This document shows positions 44,730-64,000 of a stretch of DNA of 64,000 bases, one piece after another; positions within the stretch are counted from its first letter, which is position 1; each line of letters opens with the position of its first letter. Below the pieces are notes generated by a model. That model was not told the DNA's origin and did no database searches. It saw nothing but the letters and a program-made list of their open reading frames with translations. The translations under genes and the position numbers were made by a program. Location of the stretch: the NCBI RefSeq assembly GCF_010668805.1, contig NZ_WUFT01000005.1, positions 248,001 to 312,000 on the forward strand, read 5' to 3'. The stretch is from Rhizobium phaseoli (GTDB lineage Bacteria > Pseudomonadota > Alphaproteobacteria > Rhizobiales > Rhizobiaceae).

Positions 44730-45260
44730 ATGGCGGCACGTTGGTACATCGTCCACGCATATTCCAATTTTGAAAAGAAGGTCGCTGAGGACATCGAGAA
44801 CAAGGCTCGCCAGAAGGGGCTTGAGCACCTGTTCGAGAAGATCCTCGTGCCGACCGAGAAGGTGGTGGAAGTGCGTCGCGGCCGCAAGGTCGACAGCGAG
44901 CGCAAGTTTTTCCCGGGCTATGTCATGGTTCGTGCCAATCTGACCGATGAAGCCTATCACCTGATCAAGAATACGCCGAAGGTTACAGGTTTCCTCGGCT
45001 CCGACAATAAGCCGGTTCCGATTCCGGATTATGAAGCCGAGCGCATTCTCGGTCAGGTCCAGGAAGGTGTCGAGCGGCCGAAGGCCTCGATTACCTTCGA
45101 GATCGGCGAGCAGGTTCGCGTTTCCGACGGCCCGTTCGCGTCGTTCAACGGCACGGTTCAGGATGTCGACGAAGAGCGTTCGCGCCTGAAGGTTGAGGTG
45201 TCGATCTTCGGCCGCGCAACGCCGGTCGAGCTGGAATACGCGCAGGTCGAGAAGGTCTGA
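44730..45260 (+). CDS. nusG: Transcription termination/antitermination protein NusG
   Basis: The product has 176 residues from ATG 44730, chosen because GGTGGAG lies 7 bases upstream; in-frame GTG 44718 and ATG 44724 overlap that site. The NGN domain (RWYIVHAYSNFEKKVAEDIENK, FFPGYVMV) is followed by a KOW domain (EQVRVSDGPFASFNGTVQDVD). NusG binds RNA polymerase and couples it with ribosomes or Rho. Co-transcribed with secE. Confidence 0.96.
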   Translation: MAARWYIVHAYSNFEKKVAEDIENKARQKGLEHLFEKILVPTEKVVEVRRGRKVDSERKFFPGYVMVRANLTDEAYHLIKNTPKVTGFLGSDNKPVPIPDYEAERILGQVQEGVERPKASITFEIGEQVRVSDGPFASFNGTVQDVDEERSRLKVEVSIFGRATPVELEYAQVEKV

Positions 45261-45437
45261 TTGCAAGAGATTGGAAGCCGGCCTTGCGGCCTGTTTCCTG
45301 CGGACTGTGTCCGCGTCCGCGTGGAAGGTGAGGGGGTCTTAGCCGGACCCTGATGATCCGCACCACGCAACCGCAGCCGCCGGAGAGATCCGGCATCACG
45401 GGTCGGGCGACCGGCCGTTCATGAAAGGCAGAGAGAT

Positions 45438-45869
45438 ATGGCTAAGAAAGTTGCAGGCCAGCTCAAGCTTCAGGTCAAGGCAGGATCGGCAAACCCGTCC
45501 CCGCCGATTGGTCCGGCGCTTGGTCAGCGTGGCATTAACATCATGGAATTCTGCAAGGCGTTCAATGCCGCCACGCAGGAAATGGAAAAGGGTATGCCGA
45601 TCCCGGTCGTCATCACCTATTACCAGGACAAGTCCTTCACCTTCGCGATGAAGCAGCCTCCGGTCAGCTACTGGCTGAAGAAGGAAGCGAAGATCACCTC
45701 CGGTTCCAAGACGCCCGGCAAGGGTGCCAAGGCCGGCTCCCTCACCAAGGCTCAGATCAAGTCGATCGCAGAAGCCAAGATGAAGGATCTGAACGCAGCG
45801 GATATCGAAGGTGCAATGGCGATGATCGAGGGCTCTGCCCGCGCCATGGGCCTGGAAGTGGTGGGTTAA
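45438..45869 (+). CDS. rplK: 50S ribosomal protein L11
   Basis: The product has 143 residues: [37 protein letters not shown] is the L11 N-terminal domain, bearing the conserved proline-rich loop; the C-terminal RNA-binding domain contains [27 protein letters not shown] sequence. L11 forms the GTPase-associated centre with L10/L12. It is followed by rplA after four bases. The 177-base gap upstream separates it from nusG and holds no gene. Confidence 0.97.
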   Translation: MAKKVAGQLKLQVKAGSANPSPPIGPALGQRGINIMEFCKAFNAATQEMEKGMPIPVVITYYQDKSFTFAMKQPPVSYWLKKEAKITSGSKTPGKGAKAGSLTKAQIKSIAEAKMKDLNAADIEGAMAMIEGSARAMGLEVVG

Positions 45870-45873
45870 GATC

Positions 45874-46575
45874 ATGGCTGGTAAGCGCACGCAGAAGATC
45901 AACGAAGGTGTTGATCCCACCAAGCTCTACGCTCTGACCCTGGCCATCGGCATGGTCAAGGAACGGGCTGTCGCCAAGTTCGACGAAACCATCGAAGTGT
46001 CGATGAACCTCGGCGTCGACCCGCGCCATGCGGACCAGATGGTTCGCGGCGTCGTCAACCTGCCGAACGGCACCGGCCGTACGGTTCGCGTTGCCGTCTT
46101 CGCTCGTGGCGCCAAGGCTGATGAAGCCAAGGCTGCCGGTGCCGATATCGTCGGCGCTGAAGATCTCGTCGAAATCGTCCAGGGCGGCAAGATCGAATTC
46201 GATCGCTGCATCGCCACCCCCGACATGATGCCGCTCGTCGGTCGTCTCGGTAAGGTTCTCGGCCCGCGTGGCATGATGCCGAACCCGAAGGTCGGCACCG
46301 TCACCATGGATGTCGCTGGAGCCGTCAAGGCTTCCAAGGGCGGCGCTGTCGAGTTCCGCGTCGAGAAGGCTGGCATCGTCCATGCCGGCATCGGCAAGGC
46401 CTCTTTCGACGCCAAGGCTCTGGAAGAAAACATCCGCGCTTTCGCCGATGCCGTCATCAAGGCGAAGCCGGCTGGTGCCAAGGGCAACTACGTCAAGCGC
46501 GTGGCGATTTCTTCGACCATGGGCCCCGGCGTCAAGATCGAAGTCGGCTCGGTTACCGCAAGCCCGACTGCATAA
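45874..46575 (+). CDS. rplA: 50S ribosomal protein L1
   Basis: The product has 233 residues. Conserved segments [48 protein letters not shown] and [19 protein letters not shown] are L1 hallmarks. L1 forms the mobile stalk at the E site and in E. coli represses the rplKA mRNA; the same could hold here. It is translationally close to rplK (4 bases). Confidence 0.97.
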   Translation: MAGKRTQKINEGVDPTKLYALTLAIGMVKERAVAKFDETIEVSMNLGVDPRHADQMVRGVVNLPNGTGRTVRVAVFARGAKADEAKAAGADIVGAEDLVEIVQGGKIEFDRCIATPDMMPLVGRLGKVLGPRGMMPNPKVGTVTMDVAGAVKASKGGAVEFRVEKAGIVHAGIGKASFDAKALEENIRAFADAVIKAKPAGAKGNYVKRVAISSTMGPGVKIEVGSVTASPTA

Positions 46576-46902
46576 GTTGATTGCCGGACCTCGGTCCGGT
46601 CACTGAATTCCGGCCTCGCAAGGGGCCGGAATATTCCGGAGAAATCCGGAATCCTGTCCGAGATTGCAGGTGGTTTTCCCTTAATCACTTCGCCTGCATG
46701 AGACGGGTAAGACCCGAATTGCATGAAGTTCGCTTCTAGGAAATCGGTTCGAGCCTTGGATGCCTTGTGCCTCTTTAGCCTTGATTGGCGCGAGAGCGCG
46801 GGGGGACAGGATCCTCAAGCGTCGCTTGGGATCTCGCATGATCCCAGGAGGCAAAGGCAAACCGGCGGGCCCATTCTCGGTCCCGCCAACTGGAGATAGG
46901 CA
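46576..46902 (+). promoter_or_regulatory. rplJ leader region (candidate L10-binding leader)
   Basis: A 327-base untranslated region with several hairpins: CCGGACC/GGTCCGG at 46584-46599, ATTCCGGCC (46607-46615) with GGCCGGAAT (46624-46632), and GGCGGGCCC...GGTCCCGCC near the rplJ start. Long structured leaders at this place bind L10-L12 in other bacteria and repress rplJL. The exact L10 motif was not matched. Confidence 0.6.
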
Positions 46903-47421
46903 GTGGAAAGAGCGGAAAAACGCGAATTCGTCACGGAACTGAGTGAAGTCTTCAAGGCTTCGGGCTCGGTTGTCGTGGCCCACTATGCTGGTGCCACAGT
47001 CGCGCAGATGAACGATTTTCGTTCGAAGATGCGTGCAGCTGGCGGTACCGTCAAAGTCGCGAAGAACCGCCTGGCCAAAATTGCCCTTCAGGGTACGGAA
47101 GCGGAAGGGATTACCAATCTCTTCAAGGGTCAGACGCTGATTGCATACAGCACCGATCCGATCACCGCTCCGAAGGTCGTCATGGATTTCGCCAAGACCA
47201 ATGACAAGATCATTGTTCTGGGCGGTTCCATGGGAACAACCACGCTCAACGCCGATGCAGTCAAGTCGCTTGCGACCCTGCCTTCGCTCGATGAGCTGCG
47301 TGCGAAGCTGCTGGGCATGATCCAGACACCGGCTACCCGCATCGCTGGGGTTGTTGCAGCACCGGCAAGCCAGCTTGCCCGCGTGTTCGCGGCCTACGCC
47401 AAGAAGGACGAAGCCGCTTAA
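46903..47421 (+). CDS. rplJ: 50S ribosomal protein L10
   Basis: The product has 172 residues starting at GTG 46903 with GGAGATAGGCA upstream. It begins [17 protein letters not shown] and includes [24 protein letters not shown] and KNRLAKIAL. The C-terminal helix ([16 protein letters not shown]) binds the L12 dimers. L10 anchors the stalk and in other bacteria represses its own operon. rplL follows after 58 bases. Confidence 0.96.
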   Translation: MERAEKREFVTELSEVFKASGSVVVAHYAGATVAQMNDFRSKMRAAGGTVKVAKNRLAKIALQGTEAEGITNLFKGQTLIAYSTDPITAPKVVMDFAKTNDKIIVLGGSMGTTTLNADAVKSLATLPSLDELRAKLLGMIQTPATRIAGVVAAPASQLARVFAAYAKKDEAA

Positions 47422-47479
47422 GGCGGTTTTTCGCTGTTTATAATCAACCGGTTCGAACCGAACAAAAGGAACTAGTAAA

Positions 47480-47857
47480 ATGACTGATCTCGCAAAGATC
47501 GTTGACGACCTCTCCGCGCTGACCGTTCTGGAAGCCGCAGAACTGTCGAAGCTTCTCGAAGAAAAGTGGGGCGTTTCCGCTGCTGCTCCGGTAGCTGTTG
47601 CTGCTGCTGGCGGCGGCGCTGCTGCTGCTGTCGTTGAAGAAGAAAAGACCGAGTTCGACGTCATCCTCACGGATGTCGGCGCCAACAAGATCAACGTCAT
47701 CAAGGAAGTCCGCGCCATCACCGGTCTCGGCCTCAAGGAAGCCAAGGACCTGGTCGAAGGCGCTCCGAAGGCTGTCAAGGAAGGCGTCAACAAGGCTGAA
47801 GCCGCTGACATCAAGAAGAAGCTTGAAGATGCTGGCGCCAAGGCCGACGTCAAGTAA
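47480..47857 (+). CDS. rplL: 50S ribosomal protein L7/L12
   Basis: The product has 125 residues: N-terminal dimerisation helices ([29 protein letters not shown]), an Ala/Val-rich hinge (about 32-55) and the globular C-terminal domain ([41 protein letters not shown]), which recruits translation factors. Strong Ala codon bias to GCT is visible, as in other highly expressed genes here. Confidence 0.97.
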   Translation: MTDLAKIVDDLSALTVLEAAELSKLLEEKWGVSAAAPVAVAAAGGGAAAAVVEEEKTEFDVILTDVGANKINVIKEVRAITGLGLKEAKDLVEGAPKAVKEGVNKAEAADIKKKLEDAGAKADVK

Positions 47858-47872
47858 TCTTGAATTGCTTTT

Positions 47873-47911
47873 GGGAGGCAGTCTCTGCTGCCTCCCATTT
47901 GCCGTTTTTCT
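47873..47911 (+). terminator. Hairpin terminator/attenuator after rplL
   Basis: GGGAGGCAG (47873-47881), loop, CTGCCTCCC (47888-47896), then a T-rich ATTTGCCGTTTTT. It lies 16 bases after the rplL stop. It probably terminates only part of the transcripts, lowering rpoBC relative to rplJL. Confidence 0.75.
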
Positions 47912-47920
47912 GAACGAATT

Positions 47921-47952
47921 ACCCAAAAGCCGCGTCAAACCGGCTTTTGGGT
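47921..47952. repeat. Perfect 12-bp inverted repeat between rplL and rpoB
   Basis: ACCCAAAAGCCG (47921-47932) and CGGCTTTTGGGT (47941-47952) with an 8-base loop, immediately after the rplL terminator. No T run follows. It could be an RNase III site for processing rplJL-rpoBC mRNA, as known in E. coli, or a second attenuator. Confidence 0.7.
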
Positions 47953-48118
47953 AATGGGTTCTTCAAAAGGATAGTCTCGCACCGAGGGCAGCACAGCAAT
48001 CCGAGCTGAGCGTTTTCGGGTGTCGGACGAGATTGGATTACTCATTGATTGACGGGATCGACTGGCCATCGGTTCCCGTCCGTTGCAGGCCCGGGTGCAA
48101 GATTTTGAAGGAGCGACG

Positions 48119-52258
<4,140 letters not shown>

Positions 52259-52447
52259 GCACTTGATAAGGTGTGCGCTGCCAACGCGGCGCACGCCGGT
52301 CCCACCGGGCGCCGTATCCGTGTCGGCCCGGAAGGGAAGTTTCGCCGCATCTTGCGGTTATTCTCGTTTAAGCGAGGGAGGCGGCTCCCGGGAAATTGCC
52401 GCCGACCATCGCATTTTGAGGGCTCTCAGCCCATGAAGGAGACAGGC

Positions 52448-56656
<4,209 letters not shown>

Positions 56657-56696
56657 TCCGCAGCTGAACCTGCCACTTGGTGGCACGCGAAATTGA

Positions 56697-56726
56697 AAAA
56701 CCGCCCGGAGCGATCCGGGCGGTTTT
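56697..56726 (+). terminator. Intrinsic terminator after rpoC
   Basis: AAAACCGCCCGG (56697-56708), short loop, CCGGGCGGTTTT (56715-56726), then more T after CG. It separates rpoBC from the str operon and may also end the convergent gene at 56820. Confidence 0.92.
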
Positions 56727-56819
56727 CGTTTTTAGTCTGCTTTGGTAGGTTGGGGGAGGGAAGGTGCTGCTTTCGCTCTATGCTGCCTTTGCGACCCGCA
56801 GCGTCAGCGGCAGCTCGCT

Positions 56820-57113
56820 TCAGTTGAAGCGGATGATCGCGACCTCGCCATCGACGGCGCCCTGATAGGCGGAGGCGTGCGGCTCTTCGGCCGGCACCTC
56901 GGTCAGCATGCCGATCTGGTCGAGATCGGCCTCGATGAAGCCTTCCTCGGCAAGGGCGTTCAAGGCCTCGCGTACGGCAGTGTCGTCGTCGGGCGCCTTC
57001 AACATGATGTGCAGGTCGATGCCTTCGCTGCCGTCGGACTCGTAGCCTTTGCCGATAATGATGAAGATCATCGGCCCGTCGAAATTATTGTCGTTATCAG
57101 GTGTCGTAATCAT
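56820..57113 (-). CDS. Small acidic protein of unknown function
   Basis: The product has 97 residues from ATG 57113 (GAAGGACAGGCG upstream); the in-frame start at 57209 lacks support. It begins MITTPDNDNNFDGPMIFIII, then IDLHIMLKAPDDDTAVREALNALAEEGFIEADLDQIGML. It is strongly acidic, with no membrane segment except a weak MIFIII strand. No family recognised. It is the only minus-strand gene in the 20-kb supercluster and separates rpoC from the rpsL leader. Confidence 0.72.
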   Translation of the reverse strand: MITTPDNDNNFDGPMIFIIIGKGYESDGSEGIDLHIMLKAPDDDTAVREALNALAEEGFIEADLDQIGMLTEVPAEEPHASAYQGAVDGEVAIIRFN

Positions 57114-57611
57114 CGCCTGTCCTTCGGCTCTTTGACGATTCGGTCGCTCGAATCCTTCTGTGAGGGCCGCACGCCGCAATTGCTGATTCCTTAACTGCTT
57201 TTGCTGCAATGCCCAAGTTTTTATCTTGGTGCACGTCCCTGATTTCGTCTAGAAGGATGAAATCAGGGCCTAAGGCCCGCAGATCAAGGCGATGCGCCGA
57301 GTTTATTTCTTAACCGGCCTTGACGAGATCGGTGGAAACCAGTAGTACCCCGGCCATCAGATCCCATGTGAGGCTTGGCTGTTCGGGGCGACGCGCCCTG
57401 AAGTTCACCTCAAACAAGGTTCTAAACGCACGTTGAAGTCATGATGCTGCACGCACGACGCAAATTATATGCGTCCTCTGCTCCTTGTGGTCCATCTGCG
57501 GAAGCGGATCGGGCCATATTTTGCGCATTGACGGAAAGCGTGCGTCACTGCCGGAGACGGCGCGAGTTCAAGCCCGCAAGGGTACTGAGATAAAACGTAA
57601 GGGATGGTTGA
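57114..57611 (+). promoter_or_regulatory. Promoter and long leader of the rpsL-rpsG-fusA-tufB operon
   Basis: A 498-base region without a supported gene. It contains CCCTGATTTC (57237-57246) paired with GAAATCAGGG (57259-57268), continued by the palindrome GGGCCTAAGGCCC (57266-57278). An exact promoter was not identified. Such leaders can carry ribosomal-protein control sites; S7 is the E. coli str repressor but acts elsewhere. Confidence 0.5.
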
Positions 57612-57983
57612 ATGCCTACCGTAAACCAGCTGATCCGCAAGCCTCGCCAGGCGAACGTAAAGCGTAACAAGGTTCCCGCACTCCAGGAGAACCCGCAGAA
57701 GCGCGGCGTTTGCACGCGCGTCTATACGACGACGCCGAAGAAGCCGAACTCGGCTCTGCGTAAGGTCGCAAAGATCCGCCTGACCAACGGCTTCGAAGTC
57801 ATTGGTTACATCCCCGGCGAAGGTCACAACCTTCAGGAACACTCCGTCGTCATGATCCGTGGCGGCCGCGTCAAGGACCTTCCGGGTGTCCGTTATCACA
57901 TCATCCGCGGCGTTCTCGATACCCAGGGTGTCAAGAACCGCAAGCAGCGCCGCTCCAAGTATGGCGCGAAGCGTCCGAAGTAA
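57612..57983 (+). CDS. rpsL: 30S ribosomal protein S12
   Basis: The product has 123 residues. It begins [13 protein letters not shown] and contains [18 protein letters not shown] (Lys43) and [13 protein letters not shown] (Lys88), the residues whose substitution gives streptomycin resistance; both are wild type, so sensitivity is predicted. S12 monitors codon-anticodon pairing. It opens the str operon, 77 bases before rpsG. Confidence 0.97.
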   Translation: MPTVNQLIRKPRQANVKRNKVPALQENPQKRGVCTRVYTTTPKKPNSALRKVAKIRLTNGFEVIGYIPGEGHNLQEHSVVMIRGGRVKDLPGVRYHIIRGVLDTQGVKNRKQRRSKYGAKRPK

Positions 57984-58030
57984 TTCGGTTTTGAGTAATT
58001 CGGCGCTGCGCGAGGTCCTCCGCGTGATGA

Positions 58031-58531
<501 letters not shown>

Positions 58532-58560
58532 TTCCGAACGGTATCGAAAGGCAGTCCATA

Positions 58561-60660
58561 ATGGCTCGCGAATATAAAATCGAAGACTACCGTAATTTCG
58601 GTATCATGGCGCATATCGACGCCGGCAAGACCACGACCACCGAGCGTATCCTTTATTACACCGGCAAGTCGCACAAGATCGGCGAAGTTCACGACGGCGC
58701 AGCCACCATGGACTGGATGGAGCAGGAGCAGGAGCGTGGCATCACGATCACCTCCGCTGCCACCACGACCTACTGGAAGGGCCGTGACGGCAAGACGCGT
58801 CGCTTCAACATCATCGACACCCCCGGCCACGTCGACTTCACCATCGAAGTCGAGCGTTCGCTGCGCGTTCTCGACGGCGCTATCGCGCTGCTCGACGCCA
58901 ATGCCGGCGTTGAGCCGCAGACGGAAACCGTCTGGCGTCAGGCCGAGAAGTACAATGTCCCGCGGATGATCTTCTGCAACAAGATGGACAAGACCGGTGC
59001 GGACTTCTACCGCTCCGTCGAGATGATCAAAACCCGTCTCGGCGCAACGGCTGTCGTCATGCAGCTGCCGATCGGTGCGGAAACCGAATTCAAGGGCGTC
59101 ATCGACCTGATCGAGATGAATGCTCTCATCTGGCGTGACGAGTCGCTCGGCGCCCAGTGGGATGTCGTCGAGATCCCCGAGGACATGAAGGCCAAGGCTG
59201 AAGAGTATCGCGAAAAGCTGATCGAGACGGTCGTCGACATCGACGAAGCCGCGACGGAAGCCTATCTCGAAGGCATTCTGCCCGACAACGACAAGATCCG
59301 CGAACTCGTTCGCCGCGGCACGATCGACGTCAAGTTCCACCCGATGTTCTGCGGCACCGCCTTTAAGAACAAGGGCGTGCAGCCGCTGCTCGACGCCGTC
59401 GTCGACTACCTGCCGTCGCCGATGGATATCCCGGCGATCAAGGGCATCGACTTCAAGACGGAAGCTGACATCGAACGTCATGCCGATGACAACGAGCCGC
59501 TTTCCATGCTCGCCTTCAAGATCATGAACGACCCCTTCGTCGGTTCGCTGACCTTCGCCCGCATCTACTCCGGCAAGCTCGAAAAGGGCACGTCGGTCAT
59601 CAACACGGTCAAGGACAAGCGCGAGCGCGTCGGCCGTATGCTGCAGATGCACTCCAACTCGCGTGAAGACATCGAAGAAGCCTTCGCAGGTGACATCGTT
59701 GCTCTCGCCGGCCTCAAGGAAACCACGACGGGCGACACGCTCTGTGATCCGCTGAAGCCGGTTATTCTCGAGCGCATGGAATTCCCCGAGCCGGTCATCC
59801 AGATCGCCATCGAGCCGAAGACCAAGGGCGACCAGGAAAAGATGGGCCTTGCGCTCAACCGCCTGGCTGCTGAAGATCCGTCCTTCCGCGTCAAGACCGA
59901 CCAGGAATCCGGCCAGACGATCATCGCCGGCATGGGCGAACTGCATCTCGACATCATCGTCGACCGCATGCGTCGTGAATTCAAGGTTGAAGCAACCGTC
60001 GGCGCGCCGCAGGTTGCCTACCGCGAAACCATCACGCGTCAGCACGAAGAGGATTACACGCACAAGAAGCAGTCCGGTGGTACCGGCCAGTTCGCGCGCG
60101 TCAAAATCGTCTTCGAACCGAACCCGGACGGCGAGGACTTCAAATTCGAATCGAAGATCGTCGGCGGCTCCGTTCCGAAGGAATACATTCCGGGCGTCCA
60201 GAAGGGCATCGAAAGTGTTCTGTCTTCGGGTCCGCTCGCTGGCTTCCCGATGCTCGGCGTCAAGGCGACCCTCATCGATGGTGCCTTCCACGACGTCGAC
60301 TCCTCGGTTCTCGCCTTCGAAATCGCATCGCGTGCCTGCTTCCGTGAAGCAGCCAAGAAGGCCGGCGCTCAGCTGCTCGAACCGATGATGAAGGTCGAAG
60401 TCGTGACCCCGGAAGATTATGTCGGCGACGTCATCGGCGACCTGAACTCCCGTCGCGGTCAGATCCAGGGCCAGGAAAGCCGTGGTATTGCCGTCGTCAT
60501 CAACGCGAACGTCCCGCTCGCGAACATGTTCAAGTATGTCGACAATCTGCGCTCCATGTCCCAGGGCCGCGCTCAGTACACGATGACCTTCGATCACTAC
60601 TCGCCGGTCCCGTCGAACGTCGCAACAGAAATCCAGGCAAAGTATTCCGGTCAGAAGTGA
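58561..60660 (+). CDS. fusA: Elongation factor G
   Basis: The product has 699 residues. GTPase motifs: [19 protein letters not shown] (G1), the switch [22 protein letters not shown] (G3) and [11 protein letters not shown] (G4). Domains III-V follow ([34 protein letters not shown]). It drives translocation of tRNA and mRNA. This is the canonical EF-G of the str operon. Confidence 0.98.
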   Translation: MAREYKIEDYRNFGIMAHIDAGKTTTTERILYYTGKSHKIGEVHDGAATMDWMEQEQERGITITSAATTTYWKGRDGKTRRFNIIDTPGHVDFTIEVERSLRVLDGAIALLDANAGVEPQTETVWRQAEKYNVPRMIFCNKMDKTGADFYRSVEMIKTRLGATAVVMQLPIGAETEFKGVIDLIEMNALIWRDESLGAQWDVVEIPEDMKAKAEEYREKLIETVVDIDEAATEAYLEGILPDNDKIRELVRRGTIDVKFHPMFCGTAFKNKGVQPLLDAVVDYLPSPMDIPAIKGIDFKTEADIERHADDNEPLSMLAFKIMNDPFVGSLTFARIYSGKLEKGTSVINTVKDKRERVGRMLQMHSNSREDIEEAFAGDIVALAGLKETTTGDTLCDPLKPVILERMEFPEPVIQIAIEPKTKGDQEKMGLALNRLAAEDPSFRVKTDQESGQTIIAGMGELHLDIIVDRMRREFKVEATVGAPQVAYRETITRQHEEDYTHKKQSGGTGQFARVKIVFEPNPDGEDFKFESKIVGGSVPKEYIPGVQKGIESVLSSGPLAGFPMLGVKATLIDGAFHDVDSSVLAFEIASRACFREAAKKAGAQLLEPMMKVEVVTPEDYVGDVIGDLNSRRGQIQGQESRGIAVVINANVPLANMFKYVDNLRSMSQGRAQYTMTFDHYSPVPSNVATEIQAKYSGQK

Positions 60661-60728
60661 CCGGAATACCAATTGACCGATAACAAGAATTAGATCCCCT
60701 CGGGGACTAGCAAAATGGAGACCCGAAA

Positions 60729-61904
<1,176 letters not shown>

Positions 61905-62058
61905 CTAGCGGCTGGGCCACCAGGCCCAAGGAAAGGATAGGGATGCCGACCGCGGTGTCCCTCTCGATCTTTGAAACCGGTGGCCCGCTAACGTAACTGA
62001 AGGTAAGTCGTGTCCCTCAATGGTGACACGCGGATAACAGACACAAGGATAAAGTCGA

Positions 62059-62367
62059 ATGAACGGCCAGAATATCCGCATCCGCCTGAAGGCGTTCGAT
62101 CACCGGATTCTCGATGCCTCCACGCGCGAGATCGTATCGACGGCTAAGCGCACCGGTGCAAGCGTCCGGGGCCCCGTTCCGCTTCCGACCCGCATCGAGA
62201 AGTTCACGGTCAACCGGTCCCCGCACATCGACAAGAAGAGCCGCGAACAGTTCGAGATGCGCACGCACAAGCGCCTTCTCGATATCGTTGATCCGACCCC
62301 GCAGACGGTAGACGCGCTGATGAAGCTCGATCTCGCCGCCGGTGTCGATGTTGAGATCAAGCTCTGA
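62059..62367 (+). CDS. rpsJ: 30S ribosomal protein S10
   Basis: The product has 102 residues: [50 protein letters not shown] (the loop contacting the 30S head) and VDIEIKL-like end VDVEIKL. S10 also serves as NusE in antitermination. First gene of the S10 operon. The 154-base gap after tufB contains the local leader with GGGCCACCAGGCCC. Confidence 0.97.
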   Translation: MNGQNIRIRLKAFDHRILDASTREIVSTAKRTGASVRGPVPLPTRIEKFTVNRSPHIDKKSREQFEMRTHKRLLDIVDPTPQTVDALMKLDLAAGVDVEIKL

Positions 62368-62406
62368 GACCTCGGGTCTTCGGGCTGAGTGAGAAGGATT
62401 GAACCG

Positions 62407-63048
62407 ATGCGTTCAGGTGTGATTGCACAGAAGGTGGGAATGACCCGCGTCTATAACGACGCCGGCGAGCATGTCCCGGTAACGGTACTGCGCATGGAGG
62501 CCGTTCAGGTCGTCGCTACGCGCACTGTCGAAAAGAATGGCTATACCGCAGTTCAGCTCGGTGCCGGCCAGGCGAAGGTAAAGAACACGTCGAAGGCGAT
62601 GCGCGGCAACTTTGCCATTGCCAACGTCGAGCCGAAGGCCAAGGTCACGGAATTCCGCGTGTCGGAAGACCAGCTGCTTGAGATCGGCACTGAGATCAAG
62701 GCGGGTCACTTTGCAGCCGGTCAGCTCGTCGACGTGACGGGCACGACGATCGGTAAGGGTTTTGCCGGCGCCATGAAGCGCCACGGTTTCGGCGGTCTCC
62801 GCGCCACGCACGGTGTGTCGGTTTCGCACCGTTCGCACGGTTCGACCGGCTCGCGCCAGGATCCGGGCAAGGTTTTCAAGAACAAGAAGATGGCTGGTCA
62901 CATGGGCCAGACGCGCGTCACGACGCAGAACCTGGAAGTGGTTTCGACCGACGAAGATCGTGGTCTGATCCTGATCAAGGGTGCTGTTCCTGGTTCCAAG
63001 GGTGCTTGGATCATCGTGCGCGACGCCGTCAAGTCGGCCGCGAAGTAA
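62407..63048 (+). CDS. rplC: 50S ribosomal protein L3
   Basis: The product has 213 residues from ATG 62407, with GAGAAGGATTGAACCG upstream; an in-frame start at 62389 precedes this site and is rejected. Conserved [36 protein letters not shown] and [25 protein letters not shown] (the extended loop with the methylated Gln region) are present. rplD follows after 12 bases. Confidence 0.97.
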   Translation: MRSGVIAQKVGMTRVYNDAGEHVPVTVLRMEAVQVVATRTVEKNGYTAVQLGAGQAKVKNTSKAMRGNFAIANVEPKAKVTEFRVSEDQLLEIGTEIKAGHFAAGQLVDVTGTTIGKGFAGAMKRHGFGGLRATHGVSVSHRSHGSTGSRQDPGKVFKNKKMAGHMGQTRVTTQNLEVVSTDEDRGLILIKGAVPGSKGAWIIVRDAVKSAAK

Positions 63049-63060
63049 GGAGCCAGATCA

Positions 63061-63681
63061 ATGGAATTCAACGTCAAAACCCTCGAGGGAAAAGACGCCG
63101 GGAAGGTTTCCCTTTCGGACGCGATTTTCGGCCTCGAGCCCCGCGAAGACATTATCGCCCGCGTCATCCGCTGGCAGCTTGCCAAGAAGCAGCAGGGCAC
63201 CCACAAGGCAAAGGGCCGCGCTGAAGTTTCGCGCACCGGCGCCAAGATGTACAAGCAGAAGGGTACGGGCCGCGCCCGCCACCATTCGGCTCGCGCTCCG
63301 CAGTTCCGCGGCGGCGGCAAGGCTCACGGCCCAGTCGTCCGCAGCCACGAGCATGACCTTCCGAAGAAGGTTCGTGCACTCGGCTTGCGTCTCGCTCTTT
63401 CGGCCAAGATCAAGGCCGATGACGTCATCGTCATCGACAACCTGGTTGCCACCGAAGCCAAGACCAAGGCTCTCGCGTCTGTTTTCGAGACGCTCGGCCT
63501 GACCAACGCCCTCTTCATCGGTGGCGCAGAACTTGATGGCAACTTCAAGCTCGCAGCTCAGAACATCCCGAACATCGATGTTCTTCCGATCCAGGGCATC
63601 AACGTTTATGACATCCTGCGCCGCGGCAAGCTCGTGCTTTCCAAGGCTGCGGTTGAAGCGCTAGAGGAGCGATTCAAGTGA
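63061..63681 (+). CDS. rplD: 50S ribosomal protein L4
   Basis: The product has 206 residues: the extended loop [30 protein letters not shown] reaches the exit tunnel; macrolide-relevant residues in KGTGRAR look wild type. L4 represses the S10 operon in E. coli. Its stop overlaps the rplW GTG start by four bases. Confidence 0.97.
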   Translation: MEFNVKTLEGKDAGKVSLSDAIFGLEPREDIIARVIRWQLAKKQQGTHKAKGRAEVSRTGAKMYKQKGTGRARHHSARAPQFRGGGKAHGPVVRSHEHDLPKKVRALGLRLALSAKIKADDVIVIDNLVATEAKTKALASVFETLGLTNALFIGGAELDGNFKLAAQNIPNIDVLPIQGINVYDILRRGKLVLSKAAVEALEERFK

Positions 63682-63971
63682 CCGATCTTCGCCACTACGA
63701 TGTAATCGTCTCTCCGGCGATCACCGAAAAGTCCACGCTGGTATCCGAAAACAACCAGGTTGTTTTCAATGTCGCCAAACAGGCGACGAAGCCGGAAATC
63801 AAGGCTGCTGTCGAGGCGCTGTTCGGCGTCAAGGTTACGGCCGTCAACACTCTGCTGCGCAAGGGCAAGACCAAGCGGTTCCGCGGTTTCGTCGGCAAGC
63901 AGAAGGACGTGAAGAAGGCTGTTGTGACCCTGGCTGAAGGCCAGACGATCGACGTCTCCACCGGTCTCTGA
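63678..63971 (+). CDS. rplW: 50S ribosomal protein L23
   Basis: The product has 97 residues, starting GTG 63678 within GTGA, coupled to rplD (ribosome site GAGGAG within rplD). It contains [24 protein letters not shown] and [27 protein letters not shown]23 sits at the tunnel exit and docks SRP and trigger factor. Confidence 0.96.
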   Translation: MTDLRHYDVIVSPAITEKSTLVSENNQVVFNVAKQATKPEIKAAVEALFGVKVTAVNTLLRKGKTKRFRGFVGKQKDVKKAVVTLAEGQTIDVSTGL

Positions 63972-63982
63972 GGTATAAGAAA

Positions 63983-64000
63983 ATGGCATTGAAAACATTC
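63983..64000 (+). CDS. rplB: 50S ribosomal protein L2, 5' end only
   Basis: Only MALKTF is in the window, behind GAGGTATAAGAAA. This N-terminus and the position after rplW identify rplB, which is next in the S10 operon. The rest lies beyond the right edge. Confidence 0.85.

Overview
The window is a stretch of alphaproteobacterial chromosome, most likely from a Rhizobium of the etli/leguminosarum group. This is inferred from high GC, the divK-pleD pair, DUF3572 and DUF983 genes, alphaproteobacterial GTTC-N7-GTTC LexA boxes, RNase E with an acidic insert in its S1 domain, and two near-identical tuf genes. I saw no insertion sequence, prophage, CRISPR array or conjugative module, so this is core chromosome rather than an accessory island.

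Layout. 0-11 kb: the 3' end of lolD, a DUF5680 gene, an unannotated 28-residue membrane peptide behind a perfect LexA box, dnaE (DNA polymerase III alpha), an L,D-transpeptidase, a LexA-boxed dinB (Pol IV), a GNAT acetyltransferase, a HAD hydrolase, a DUF3572 gene, and the cell-cycle pair divK-pleD. 11-12 kb: an AT-rich gap with a candidate structured small RNA, then rpmG. 12-25 kb: an MFS exporter, a DUF983 gene, topA-rnr, plsY-dprA, and pyrB followed by a catalytically degenerate dihydroorotase (PyrC'-like), then an AidB-type acyl-CoA dehydrogenase. 25-34.9 kb: a vapBC toxin-antitoxin pair, rne with a long leader, amiC, the PBP1a gene, and prfB with an intact programmed +1 frameshift. 34.9-40.8 kb: a hydrolase, nadK, a tRNA-Thr gene, several orphan secreted or small membrane proteins, and rlmB. 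40.9-44.3 kb: tRNA-Tyr, tRNA-Gly, tufA, a 44-residue membrane peptide, an NAD-dependent epimerase and tRNA-Trp. 44.5-64 kb: the transcription/translation supercluster secE-nusG-rplKAJL-rpoBC-rpsLG-fusA-tufB-rpsJ-rplCDWB, which runs off the right edge.

How it fits together. The right-hand 20 kb is the growth-rate machinery, with terminators or hairpins after tufA, rplL and rpoC and long untranslated leaders before rplJ and rpsL. The left part links replication, SOS response, envelope synthesis and the cell cycle. Three perfect LexA boxes sharing a TTTGTTC half lie in front of the DUF5680 gene, the 28-residue peptide and dinB; a fourth, weaker one overlaps the ribosome binding site of a 43-residue membrane peptide. 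The 28-residue peptide has the size, hydrophobicity and control expected of an SOS-induced division inhibitor of the Caulobacter SidA kind, and is the most interesting unexplained feature here. The degenerate dihydroorotase and the roughly 190-nt RNA candidate come next.
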